64,000 bases of DNA from Proteus alimentorum (lineage in GTDB: Bacteria; Pseudomonadota; Gammaproteobacteria; Enterobacterales; Enterobacteriaceae), in the NCBI RefSeq assembly GCF_002607735.1, contig NZ_NBVR01000018.1, forward strand, positions 310,001-374,000, in the 5' to 3' direction. The notes below the pieces were generated by a model. The model did not search any database, had not been told where the DNA came from, and saw only the letters and a list, made by a program, of their open reading frames with translations. Every line of letters starts with the position of its first letter. The first letter of the stretch is position 1. Shown here in pieces: positions 31,849 to 40,661 of this stretch. The translations under genes were made by a program, and so were the position numbers.

Positions 31849-32453
31849 TGCAAACTAGCCCACTTCTTGAATCATTAATGGAAGCGTTGCGTTGTTTACC
31901 CGGTGTCGGGCCTAAATCAGCGCAGCGAATGGCTTTCCAACTACTTCAACGCGATAGAAGCGGTGGTATGCGACTTGCACAAGCACTCACGCGTGCAATG
32001 TCTGAAATAGGTCATTGCTGTGATTGCCGAACTTTTACTGAAGAAGAGCGTTGCACCATCTGTGCCAATGTTCGCCGTCAGCAAAATGGGCAAATTTGTG
32101 TTGTTGAAAGTCCTGCGGATATTCATGCTATCGAGCAGACAGGGCAGTTTGCGGGTCGATACTTTGTTTTAATGGGGCATTTATCCCCTTTAGATGGTAT
32201 TGGACCTATGGATATTGGTTTAGATAGACTTGAAGAGCGCTTAAGCCAAGAGACTATTTCAGAAGTGATCTTGGCGACAAACCCGACCGTTGAAGGTGAA
32301 GCAACAGCCAATTACATTGCTGAAATTTGTGCTCAGTATGGTATTTCTGCCAGCCGAATTGCCCATGGGGTTCCTGTGGGAGGTGAGCTTGAAATGGTCG
32401 ATGGCACAACGCTTTCGCACTCTATCGCTGGACGCCAAAAAATCCACTATTAA
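31848..32453 (+). CDS. recR: RecR, recombination mediator protein
   Basis: Works with RecF and RecO to load RecA on SSB-coated gaps. The 201-aa protein equals the E. coli length. It has an N-terminal helix-hairpin-helix ([17 protein letters not shown]), a C4 zinc finger ([16 protein letters not shown]) and a Toprim domain, which includes VVESPADI. It overlaps ybaB by one base. In E. coli htpG and adk follow; here the next genes form an unrelated signalling cluster. Confidence 0.97.
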
Positions 32454-32474
32454 CACCATAAATAGTTTATTAAG

Positions 32475-32513
32475 AAAGCATCTTTTTACTTAATGTAATG
32501 AGGTGCTTTTTTT
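32475..32513 (+). terminator. Intrinsic terminator after recR
   Basis: AAAGCATC and GGTGCTTT pair (one G-T pair) around an AT-rich loop and are followed by a run of T, about 20 bases past the recR stop. Confidence 0.75.
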
Positions 32514-32645
32514 ATCTTCAACTTCGAAAAAAGTCGCAGTTTTAGCTAAAAATTAGCCTATCAAGTTTTAAGGCGAGCTTTTCCTAAGAAATATCTTTAT
32601 CTTCATTTTATTGCTTTTTTCTTTCTGATGAATTTTGCGTCTTTA

Positions 32646-32664
32646 TGTTACATTAATCATTATC
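32646..32664 (-). promoter_or_regulatory. Weak Fur-box-like sequence before the VWA gene
   Basis: On the minus strand it reads GATAATGATTAATGTAACA, whose first nine bases equal the first nine of the Fur consensus; the right half is poor. It lies about 35 bp before the first gene of the VWA-PP2C-kinase unit. Treat as a lead only. Confidence 0.25.
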
Positions 32665-32697
32665 ATGAAAAATAATAACTGAATGATGGAGCATCTT

Positions 32698-33366
32698 ATG
32701 ATCCCTGACGTAGCTTTGGTTGATAACAGTGAACAAAGAACCCCTCTGATCTTAGTACTCGATAGCTCGGGGAGTATGTATGGACAGCCTATTCAACAAC
32801 TCAATGAAGGGCTTAAATTACTCGAACAAGAACTTAAAAACGATGTGATTGCGGCTAAACGTGTACGTATTCTGGTGATTGAATATGGCGGATATGACCA
32901 ATGTACTGTTCATGGTGATTGGAAAGATGCAATGGATTTTACGGCACCTGTTTTAGAGGCAAATGGGACAACGCCGATGGGGCAAGCCATTACGCTAGCA
33001 CTTGAAGAAATAGAAGCTGAAAAACAGCGCTTTAAACAAGCGGGTGTTGCTTATACTCGTCCTTGGCTATTTTTAATGTCTGATGGCGTACCTACCGATC
33101 AATGGGAACAGGCCGCACAGCTTTGTCGTCAAGCTGAAGAAAGCCAAAAAACAGCCGTATTTCCTATTATGGTTGATGGCGCATCAGCAGAAGTCATGGG
33201 AAGCTTTAGCCGTAATGGTGTTAATGGTGTGAAAATGCTTAAAGGGCTGCAATTTAAAGAATTGTTCTTGTGGCTAAGCGCCAGTATGCAGGTGGTTTCT
33301 CAATCAACACCGGGTGGCACGGCACAATTACCTTCAACTGATTCTTGGGCGAGTGTACCTGTTTGA
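32698..33366 (+). CDS. VWA-domain protein (TerY-like)
   Basis: 222-aa protein that is nearly all one von Willebrand factor A domain. The metal-binding MIDAS motif is intact: Asp22, Ser24 and Ser26 in LDSSGSM, a Thr in NGTTPMGQA, and an Asp in MSDGVPTD. It resembles the TerY-type VWA proteins found with PP2C phosphatases and kinases in predicted stress or signalling modules (TerY-P). I chose the ATG at 32698 for its GGAG site; in-frame ATGs at 32683 and 32686 are possible. Its stop overlaps the phosphatase start by one base, so the products are probably made together. No signal peptide, so cytoplasmic. The partner it binds is unknown. Confidence 0.85.
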   Translation: MIPDVALVDNSEQRTPLILVLDSSGSMYGQPIQQLNEGLKLLEQELKNDVIAAKRVRILVIEYGGYDQCTVHGDWKDAMDFTAPVLEANGTTPMGQAITLALEEIEAEKQRFKQAGVAYTRPWLFLMSDGVPTDQWEQAAQLCRQAEESQKTAVFPIMVDGASAEVMGSFSRNGVNGVKMLKGLQFKELFLWLSASMQVVSQSTPGGTAQLPSTDSWASVPV

Positions 33367-34121
33367 TGAATGATTGGTTAGCTTATGGGGCATCGGTGAC
33401 AGGTATTGCCCATCAAGAGCGTCAAATTCCCTGTCAGGATGCTTATTTTATTCGCCGCAAAGGTGAATATCTTATGGCTGCTGTTTGTGATGGTGCGGGC
33501 TCTTCTCGTTATAGTGAACAAGGCGCTCAGCTCGTTGCTCGGTTATTTACGCTACGTATTACAGAGTGGCCAAACATTGATTTGTTAACCGAAAAACAGA
33601 TAACCCAAGGGGCTAAACAACTTATTGAAGATATTCGCCTTCAACTGGCTGAATATGCAGAAATAAAACAATGTGCGCTTAATGAATATGCATCAACACT
33701 GGTTGCATGTTGGGTTGGTGATGATAGTGGCTATTTATTCCATTTGGGTGATGGTATTGCAGTGGTGGAATACTGCGATGGTACAAGTTACGTATCACAG
33801 CCTGAAAATGGAGAATATGCGAATCAAACTTGGTTTGTGACGTCAGAAAACTGGGAAGCGCATTTACGCGTTATTCCTCTAAATAAACCAGTAAAACAAG
33901 TTATTTTGATGTCTGATGGTGTACAGCCTTTTGCGATGAATAAAGCGTGTGATGCTCTTTATGCGCCGTTTATCACTCCTGTGATCCGTTATTTAAAAAC
34001 AGTATCAGAAGATAGCGGAAGTGAGGCATTAGCAGGGACTTTAGCTGATCCTCGAACACATTCAATCACCGGCGATGATAAAACCTTAGTTATTTGCATC
34101 AGGGATGAAGAGTTGTGGTAA
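33366..34121 (+). CDS. PP2C-family protein phosphatase
   Basis: 251-aa metal-dependent Ser/Thr phosphatase of the PP2C type found beside TerY-like genes. Metal-binding positions are seen as Asp25 (CQDAY), Asp42-Gly43 (CDGAGSS), an Asp in MSDGVQPF and one in GDDKTLVI near the C-terminus. It has no membrane segment. The start at 33366 overlaps the stop of the VWA gene (TGATG); an upstream in-frame start at 33345 would lie inside that gene. The end overlaps the kinase gene by 7 bp. It likely reverses phosphorylation by the neighbouring kinase, which is inferred from the pairing. Confidence 0.87.
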   Translation: MNDWLAYGASVTGIAHQERQIPCQDAYFIRRKGEYLMAAVCDGAGSSRYSEQGAQLVARLFTLRITEWPNIDLLTEKQITQGAKQLIEDIRLQLAEYAEIKQCALNEYASTLVACWVGDDSGYLFHLGDGIAVVEYCDGTSYVSQPENGEYANQTWFVTSENWEAHLRVIPLNKPVKQVILMSDGVQPFAMNKACDALYAPFITPVIRYLKTVSEDSGSEALAGTLADPRTHSITGDDKTLVICIRDEELW

Positions 34122-35590
34122 AGGCGAGAAGGGAAGGGGGAGCTCAACCAGTATCTAGGCAATTACAAGACGAGAACGGTAAGATTTATCAAATAGGTAA
34201 TTTGATAAAAAGCGGTGGTGCGGGTAGCGTTAGCCATATTAATAATGCACCTTTCCAAGTCTCAAAAGTTTATCATGACAAAATTGATAAAGCCTATTAT
34301 CTAAAAAAGATCACGGCAATGCAGAAGCTAGAACCTGCATTAAAGCCCGTTTCTGTTAACGATACACCTATTATCCAACTCGCATGGCCTCAAGCTCGTT
34401 TATACAATAGCCAAAAGCAATTTGTTGGCTTTGTGATGCCTGAACTTGATGTCAAAAATACGATTGAGTTGGAATACATTCTTCAAGAACGCCAAGCCAA
34501 GGCTCATGGCTTACCTACGGGAATGGGGGCGAAAGTGAGTCTCGCCTATAACCTTTGCTCGTTGATTGATGCTTTACATCAGCAAGGGCACCGTATTATT
34601 GATATGAAACCGCTAAATTTGCGGTTTTATAAATCAAGCCTGTATATGTCTCTTCTCGATTGTGATGGATTTAGTATCCAAGGCGAGGATACACGTTATC
34701 CCGCAGGGCAATTTACTGTTGAATATTTAGCGCCTGAATTTCAAGCTAAGCAAACTATTCCAGAGGCAGAAGAAGAGTGGCAAGACCGATTTGCCTTAGC
34801 AGTCATTATTTTCCAATTGCTTAATTTTGGTATCCATCCTTTTAGTGGTCGCCCTAAAAATGACACTGTCCCTACGGATATTCCAAGGCGTATTGCAGGG
34901 CGTTTTTATGGTTATGGTGTAAAAGCACATAATTTGATCGCCCCAAATGTTGCCAGTGGACATAAACAATTACCCAATAAACTCAGAACACTCTTTGATA
35001 AAGCCTTTTCAGGCACACCTTCGCAAAGACCAAGTGCAAAAACATGGACGACAGCACTTTATGAATATGCACAACCTGAAAAGCAACAATTAGTTATTTG
35101 TCAGAAAGATAAAAACCACCAGCATTTTGCAGGCAAAGCGTGTGCGGCGTGTGCAAGAGAGGCGAAGTTACAGCAAGCTGCAATTACTCAGAAACAAAAC
35201 CAAACGCAACGCGAGCAAGTTCGTCAAAAAAGAGTACAAAATGTAAACATCCGACAAGCGCCAGCCCAAACTACGCCAGCGAAACCTATTCAGCCTCCAG
35301 CAATATTTATTGCGGTTAAAAATGCGATAAACCAAATACCTAAAGTCATATTACATACCGCTATTGCTATGATAGTCCCTATTATTTTGGGATTATTACT
35401 GATGAATTTTATTCCACAAGGCGCCAGCGGTAGTTTAGGTTCTAGCTGGATCGCAGATTTAATCAAAGCAGATTATATTGAACAAATACTAATAACGATG
35501 TTGAGTGTGATGTTTTTAATGGTTTCAGCCATTATCTTGTTAGTTATTTTTGTTTTCCCTTCAATGCATATTTTGAAAAGAAAGCCATAG
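34115..35590 (+). CDS. Membrane-anchored Ser/Thr protein-kinase-like protein
   Basis: 491-aa protein starting at GTG. Residues about 20-320 form a protein-kinase-like domain: Gly loop GGAGSV (34-39), candidate ATP Lys51 in VSKVYH, catalytic loop HRIIDMKPLN (159-168, Asp163, Lys165, Asn168), a DGF in place of DFG (Asp184) and APEF in the activation segment. A small Cys/His cluster (CQKDKNHQHF, then CAACA) follows, then a basic Gln-rich linker and two membrane helices at about residues 412-433 and 450-482. The kinase domain should face the cytoplasm. It overlaps the phosphatase gene by 7 bp and is 15 bp before the TonB-C-like gene. Substrates are unknown. Confidence 0.82.
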   Translation: MVKARREGGAQPVSRQLQDENGKIYQIGNLIKSGGAGSVSHINNAPFQVSKVYHDKIDKAYYLKKITAMQKLEPALKPVSVNDTPIIQLAWPQARLYNSQKQFVGFVMPELDVKNTIELEYILQERQAKAHGLPTGMGAKVSLAYNLCSLIDALHQQGHRIIDMKPLNLRFYKSSLYMSLLDCDGFSIQGEDTRYPAGQFTVEYLAPEFQAKQTIPEAEEEWQDRFALAVIIFQLLNFGIHPFSGRPKNDTVPTDIPRRIAGRFYGYGVKAHNLIAPNVASGHKQLPNKLRTLFDKAFSGTPSQRPSAKTWTTALYEYAQPEKQQLVICQKDKNHQHFAGKACAACAREAKLQQAAITQKQNQTQREQVRQKRVQNVNIRQAPAQTTPAKPIQPPAIFIAVKNAINQIPKVILHTAIAMIVPIILGLLLMNFIPQGASGSLGSSWIADLIKADYIEQILITMLSVMFLMVSAIILLVIFVFPSMHILKRKP

Positions 35591-35605
35591 GTTAGGGAAA
35601 ATAAC

Positions 35606-38113
35606 ATGAAAAAAAGAATAAAGCTGATCCTGATTATTATTGGCGTTATAACGTTACTGTTCCCTTTTTGGTTGCCCGCTTTCTTAGTTTCAACCTTTAG
35701 CTTGATTGATAGTTTTAATAGCAAAATTCTCCCTTCATCCGTTCGTTTTGATGAGCGTAATTTCTTACTGGGAGTATGGCTAGGCTCTCTCATTATGACG
35801 ATTGTTATGTTATTGCAATCGTGGCGAGCTAAAAATATTTACTATTTATTCGGCGGTGGACTCGTACTTTTCATGGCTCTGGGCGTGTCATTTTCGGTGA
35901 TACCTAAGAATGAATTAGAAGATCGTCGTCGTTTTGTTTTACAAAATATCGAACAATCCGAATGGCAAAATTATCATTATTTCGTGGTTAATAGCGAAAA
36001 TGACATTCGTAAAGTTATTCGGTCTAATCCATCTAAAGCATTGGCGTCTATTCGTGCTATAGAGAAAGCGAGAATTGCTCTACCAGGATTAGATTATTTT
36101 AGTGATGATGTGGCTGTGGCAACAAAAGCAAAAGACGCTTATTTAGTTCAGACCAAGGGAACATCAGAACATGCGGAAGCGGTAAAAACACTCAACTTTT
36201 ATGGCGATTGGCTATTAAATCAACCTGAGATTATAGTTGCTCAGGCGTTAGCTTCCCTTTCAAATGGTCACGATGCTCAATTAACGCAATCGGGTATTAA
36301 TGTTATTGCTGTTGCACCATTATCACCTGAGGCATGGCAAGTTTTAGCTCTGACTTATATTGCTCATCGCTCTTTGGATGCTCAAATTGAAAAAGCGATG
36401 TTAGCGTTAATGGTGGCAGATACACTGAAACAGGCTAAGCAAGGCCATAATGATATTTCAGCGCAACCATTGTTGAAAAAAGCGATTTCAGAGCTTACTG
36501 AAAACCAGCGTCAGATTTATCAGATATTACAAGCGCGTGTTATTGAAGATCGTTTTTATCGACAAAACAGCTCTCCTCCAGAAGAGATTACAGCGTTGGC
36601 AAACCAACGATTACCTGTGAGTAACGCAATTAATAATGATTTAACCACTTATCTTGAAATGCAATCAATGATGGGAAAAGAGTATCCCGGAGAAGTGATC
36701 GTTGAATCACCTAATGAAGTGAAAAATTTAACTGAGATCCGTTATCCAACAATCAGAAAATACATTCCTCGCGCAGATGTTATTTTATCTGTTGATGTCG
36801 ATCCTCAAGGACGCATTTCAGGGCTTTGGGTACAAAACAGTAGTGGTGTTGATGCTTTCGATGATCAAGCGGTGAGCGCCGCTCGCCATTGGCGTTTTAT
36901 GCCAAATAAAGACGGGTATCGTCAACGTGTAACAGTACGTTTTGAAAGTACCCGCCTTGGTTGGAGAGAGTATGCCGTTAAGCAACAATCAACATTGATA
37001 AAATTGGTTAAGGCTTACGCAAGACAAGATGCTAAAGCGATAACACTGACCGAAAATACTTATTCAGAATTGAAAAAACAAGCACCAGAATTAGAAGATG
37101 CAAGGGAAACCACTCGCTCTAGCTATGATCCTTATGCTTCTTATTACCCTAGATTGTCTAAACAACAGCAAGAGAAGCATGCAGCGTTACAAGCAATTTT
37201 AAAAGAGTTGCAGACATTGCCTAATGGTAAAAATAACCATGAAAGTTGGGATAATAGTATTCGTTTTTTAAATGAGAAACTCACCATCCATCAAGATAAT
37301 GCTGATGTTGTCAGAACAGTGGCGCGCTTTGAATTGCAATATTACAACGTAGGAACAAATAATTTAGCAAGATCGCCTAATATTTATCCTCAAGAGAAAA
37401 AATATTGGCAAACTTTATTATTCAATGCGCGTACTCATTTTGAACAGGCCATTGCATTAGATCCTGATCGTGAAGATGTTTGGTTAGGTTGGGGGATAAC
37501 ATGGTTAGATGAAGATCCTGAAATTGCAGCGGGTGCATTTGCTAAAGCAACACAGCAAAAATCAAAAGAGAGTATTAGCTCTTTAATGCAAATGCTAGAA
37601 ATGAGAATGGTGATAAATACACTTGAGGGCGCTCGCTTAGAGCGCTATCAAACCTTACGAGCGCGAATGGATATGCGTTATTTACCTGACGGTGCTGAAG
37701 TTAAGCCTTCAGATGATTATCTTAGTGATGACTTAACTCAGATCCAATTAGCTCAACGTGCAATACCAGCATCAGATCCGAATAGCAAAGTTGTTCGCTT
37801 ACCGTTGAATACTGATAAAATTGAGCAATCAAACCGGACATTTAGTCTTGATTTCTCATCAGCGAATATCAAAGGCAGTGATCAGGTATTACCGAAAGTG
37901 AATGCACCTGACACAGCACCTAAAACAGGGGATATGATCTTACAACTTGATGTTGATCCTCAAGGTGTTCCTACTGTGGTGTTATTGAAATCGGGTAGTG
38001 GTGATATGAGCATAGACAATGCTGTTATTGATGCTGCATATCAATGGCGTTTTAATGGCTCACCGGCTCGAAAAGGTAATGTGCTTTTGATATCAGTTCA
38101 ATTTAGTCAATAA
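35606..38113 (+). CDS. Large membrane protein with two TonB-C-like domains
   Basis: 835-aa protein of unknown function. The N-terminus has about three membrane helices (residues 4-30, 50-70, 73-95); the rest is probably periplasmic. Two segments resemble the TonB C-terminal fold: about residues 385-455 (VDVDPQGRISGLWVQNSSG, then AARHWRF) and about 770-835 (LDVDPQGVPTVVLLKSGSG, then AAYQWRF). Between them lies a helical region with TPR-like character (about 520-650). It lacks the Pro-rich spacer of true TonB. It follows the kinase gene by 15 bp, so it is probably part of the same unit. A terminator follows. Confidence 0.75.
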   Translation: MKKRIKLILIIIGVITLLFPFWLPAFLVSTFSLIDSFNSKILPSSVRFDERNFLLGVWLGSLIMTIVMLLQSWRAKNIYYLFGGGLVLFMALGVSFSVIPKNELEDRRRFVLQNIEQSEWQNYHYFVVNSENDIRKVIRSNPSKALASIRAIEKARIALPGLDYFSDDVAVATKAKDAYLVQTKGTSEHAEAVKTLNFYGDWLLNQPEIIVAQALASLSNGHDAQLTQSGINVIAVAPLSPEAWQVLALTYIAHRSLDAQIEKAMLALMVADTLKQAKQGHNDISAQPLLKKAISELTENQRQIYQILQARVIEDRFYRQNSSPPEEITALANQRLPVSNAINNDLTTYLEMQSMMGKEYPGEVIVESPNEVKNLTEIRYPTIRKYIPRADVILSVDVDPQGRISGLWVQNSSGVDAFDDQAVSAARHWRFMPNKDGYRQRVTVRFESTRLGWREYAVKQQSTLIKLVKAYARQDAKAITLTENTYSELKKQAPELEDARETTRSSYDPYASYYPRLSKQQQEKHAALQAILKELQTLPNGKNNHESWDNSIRFLNEKLTIHQDNADVVRTVARFELQYYNVGTNNLARSPNIYPQEKKYWQTLLFNARTHFEQAIALDPDREDVWLGWGITWLDEDPEIAAGAFAKATQQKSKESISSLMQMLEMRMVINTLEGARLERYQTLRARMDMRYLPDGAEVKPSDDYLSDDLTQIQLAQRAIPASDPNSKVVRLPLNTDKIEQSNRTFSLDFSSANIKGSDQVLPKVNAPDTAPKTGDMILQLDVDPQGVPTVVLLKSGSGDMSIDNAVIDAAYQWRFNGSPARKGNVLLISVQFSQ

Positions 38114-38142
38114 TTACCATTCAATTAAATAATGTTATAAAA

Positions 38143-38175
38143 AATCGCCTTTTTTGTTAGAGAAAAGGCGGTTTT
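38143..38175 (+). terminator. Intrinsic terminator ending the VWA-PP2C-kinase unit
   Basis: AATCGCCTTTT and AAAAGGCGGTT pair (one G-T pair) and are followed by T residues, about 30 bases past the last stop. Confidence 0.82.
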
Positions 38176-38217
38176 CTTCTATTTGGTGATTTCCTAACTT
38201 ATTGAAAGTCATAAAAT

Positions 38218-38233
38218 TGTTATCTAGATCACA
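38218..38233. promoter_or_regulatory. CRP-like site upstream of btsT
   Basis: TGTTATCTAGATCACA matches 9 of 10 positions of the CRP consensus TGTGA-N6-TCACA. CRP activates btsT (yjiY) in E. coli, which fits. The BtsR site is not identified. Confidence 0.6.
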
Positions 38234-38450
38234 AAAAAATCACCATTTAAAAATAGCTGAACCACTTAACTGAGAAAACAGACCGCTTAATTCGTTATAC
38301 AACCGCTAAGAGATTTAGTCACACCATTCTCGTGTAAGAATTCTTATTATGTAGCTGCGGGCAGTTATCTCTCAGATTCGCTCAAATCATTCTCTGCTGT
38401 CCCGCATTACTCTTTGGCTGTTCGGTCTTGCCTGAAAAAAAAGGTGTCTC

Positions 38451-40601
38451 ATGAACAAAAATGCATTTTTAAAGCACGTACCTTGGGTGATCCTCGGGAT
38501 TATCGGTGCTTTTTGTCTTTCAGTGGTTGCACTTCGTCGTGGTGAACACGTCAGTGCGCTATGGATAGTTGTTGCTTCTGTTGCCGTTTATTTAGTTGCT
38601 TATCGTTATTACAGTCTTTACATCGCTCAAAAAGTGATGAAACTTGATCCAACTAGAGCAACACCTTCTGTTGTTAATAATGACGGTTTGAACTACGTTC
38701 CAACTAACCGTTATGTTTTATTTGGTCACCACTTTGCGGCTATCGCGGGTGCTGGTCCTTTAGTAGGGCCTGTTCTTGCTGCTCAGATGGGGTATTTACC
38801 GGGTACGCTTTGGTTATTAGCTGGGGTTGTGCTTGCTGGTGCAGTACAAGACTTTATGGTGTTGTTTATTTCAACACGCCGTAATGGTAACTCACTTGGT
38901 GAGATGATAAAGAAAGAGATGGGTCCTATTCCGGGTACTATCGCTTTATTCGGCTGTTTCCTTATCATGATCATCATTCTTGCCGTGCTTGCACTTATCG
39001 TTGTTAAAGCATTAGCAGAAAGCCCATGGGGTGTGTTCACTGTTTGTTCAACAGTACCAATTGCCCTATTTATGGGTATCTACATGCGCTATATCCGTCC
39101 GGGCCGTGTCGGTGAAGTCTCTGTTATCGGTATTGTCTTACTGATTGCTGCGATTTGGTTTGGTGGTGTTATTGCTCACGACCCATACTGGGGACCAGCG
39201 CTAACCTTTAAAGATACAACCATCACCTTTGGTCTTATTGGTTATGCTTTCGTTTCCGCATTACTGCCAGTTTGGTTGATCCTCGCTCCTCGTGATTACT
39301 TAGCGACGTTCCTGAAAATTGGGGTTATCGTTGGTTTAGCCGTTGGTATTGTTATCCTAAACCCTGAACTGAAAATGCCAGCGGTTACTCAATATATCGA
39401 TGGTACAGGTCCATTATGGAAAGGGGCTTTATTCCCGTTCTTATTTATCACTATCGCTTGTGGTGCCGTTTCTGGTTTCCACGCACTGATTGCTTCAGGT
39501 ACAACACCTAAGCTTATCGCCAATGAAATGGATGCACGTTTTATCGGTTATGGTGCAATGTTAATGGAATCATTCGTTGCGATCATGGCGTTAGTGGCTG
39601 CATCTATCATTGAACCCGGTCTGTATTTTGCAATGAATACACCACCAGCAGGTTTAGGTATTACTATGCCGAACCTTCATGAATTGGGGGGTGAAAATAC
39701 AGCCGTTATTATGGCGCAGTTAAGAGAAGTGACTGTGCATACTGCTGCAACGGTGAGTTCATGGGGCTTTGTTATTTCGCCAGAAGAAATTCTACAAACG
39801 GCGAAAGATATTGGTGAGCCTTCTGTATTAAACCGTGCTGGTGGTGCGCCTACCTTAGCTGTTGGTATCGCGATGGTATTCCATAAAATCATTCCGGCTG
39901 CGGATATGGGCTTCTGGTATCACTTTGGGATCTTGTTCGAAGCGCTCTTTATTTTAACGGCGTTAGATGCGGGTACACGTTCTGGTCGCTTTATGTTCCA
40001 AGACTTGTTAGGTAACTTTATCCCTTACCTGAAGAAAACAAACTCGTTCATTCCGGGTGTGATTGGTACTGCGGGTTGCGTAGGATTATGGGGATATCTG
40101 TTATACCAAGGTGTTGTTGACCCATTAGGCGGTGTTAAGAGCTTGTGGCCACTGTTTGGTATTTCAAACCAAATGTTAGCGGCAGTTGCTCTGGTATTAG
40201 GTACTGTTATCTTAGTTAAGATGAAACGTACTAAATATATCTGGGTGACAGTTGTTCCTGCAGTATGGTTATTAATTTGTACTACATGGGCATTAGGTCT
40301 GAAACTGCTCAGTGATGATCCACAAATGGAAGGTTTCTTCTACTTAGCAAATGAATACAAAGCGAAGATCTTAGCGGGTGGTGCCGACTTAACTGCGGCT
40401 GAAATTACCAATATGAATCATATTGTTATTAACAACTACACCAATGCTGGCTTGAGTATTCTGTTCTTAGTGGTTGTTTACAGTATCATTTTCTACGGTT
40501 TCCGTACCGCAATGAAAGCGCGTAAAAACCCAGAAGATACATCACAAGAAACACCGTATGTTCCTATGCCAAAAGATGTAAAAGTGTCCTCAGGTCACTA
40601 A
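38451..40601 (+). CDS. btsT: BtsT (YjiY), pyruvate/H+ symporter
   Basis: Inner-membrane high-affinity pyruvate uptake system of the CstA family. The 716-aa protein equals the E. coli BtsT length, and long stretches are the same, for example NRYVLFGHHFAAIAGAGPLV. It has about 16-18 hydrophobic helices. The pairing with yjiX and yjiA distinguishes BtsT from the paralogue CstA. In E. coli it is induced by the BtsS/BtsR two-component system when pyruvate is sensed; those genes are not in the window. An AAGGTG site precedes the ATG. Confidence 0.94.
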   Translation: MNKNAFLKHVPWVILGIIGAFCLSVVALRRGEHVSALWIVVASVAVYLVAYRYYSLYIAQKVMKLDPTRATPSVVNNDGLNYVPTNRYVLFGHHFAAIAGAGPLVGPVLAAQMGYLPGTLWLLAGVVLAGAVQDFMVLFISTRRNGNSLGEMIKKEMGPIPGTIALFGCFLIMIIILAVLALIVVKALAESPWGVFTVCSTVPIALFMGIYMRYIRPGRVGEVSVIGIVLLIAAIWFGGVIAHDPYWGPALTFKDTTITFGLIGYAFVSALLPVWLILAPRDYLATFLKIGVIVGLAVGIVILNPELKMPAVTQYIDGTGPLWKGALFPFLFITIACGAVSGFHALIASGTTPKLIANEMDARFIGYGAMLMESFVAIMALVAASIIEPGLYFAMNTPPAGLGITMPNLHELGGENTAVIMAQLREVTVHTAATVSSWGFVISPEEILQTAKDIGEPSVLNRAGGAPTLAVGIAMVFHKIIPAADMGFWYHFGILFEALFILTALDAGTRSGRFMFQDLLGNFIPYLKKTNSFIPGVIGTAGCVGLWGYLLYQGVVDPLGGVKSLWPLFGISNQMLAAVALVLGTVILVKMKRTKYIWVTVVPAVWLLICTTWALGLKLLSDDPQMEGFFYLANEYKAKILAGGADLTAAEITNMNHIVINNYTNAGLSILFLVVVYSIIFYGFRTAMKARKNPEDTSQETPYVPMPKDVKVSSGH

Positions 40602-40621
40602 TTTAGGGTGATAGGTTAAAC

Positions 40622-40647
40622 CCCCGTGCTGGCTTGCCAGTACGGGG
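40622..40647 (+). other. Stem-loop between btsT and yjiX
   Basis: CCCCGTGCTGGC and GCCAGTACGGGG pair (one G-T pair) around a tight loop, 20 bases past the btsT stop. No T tract follows; the yjiX AGGAG site begins soon after. It probably shapes mRNA stability or limits read-through between the two genes. Confidence 0.7.
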
Positions 40648-40661
40648 CTTAGGAGAAACTT

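Larger units (their letters stand above)
38114..38450. other. Intergenic region before btsT
   Basis: 337 bases: the terminator of the preceding unit, a CRP-like site at 38218-38233 and a leader of about 200 bases before btsT. No reading frame is supported. Confidence 0.55.

Noticed and set aside
32698-35590. A tellurite-resistance (ter) operon
   Set aside because: The VWA protein is TerY-like, but no terA, terB, terC, terD or terZ gene is in the window.
35606-38113. Calling the 835-aa protein TonB
   Set aside because: It has several membrane helices, two TonB-C-like segments, no Pro-rich spacer and no exbB or exbD neighbour.
38451-40601. Reading the pyruvate transporter as CstA
   Set aside because: The 716-aa length and the following yjiX and yjiA genes fit BtsT better than CstA.
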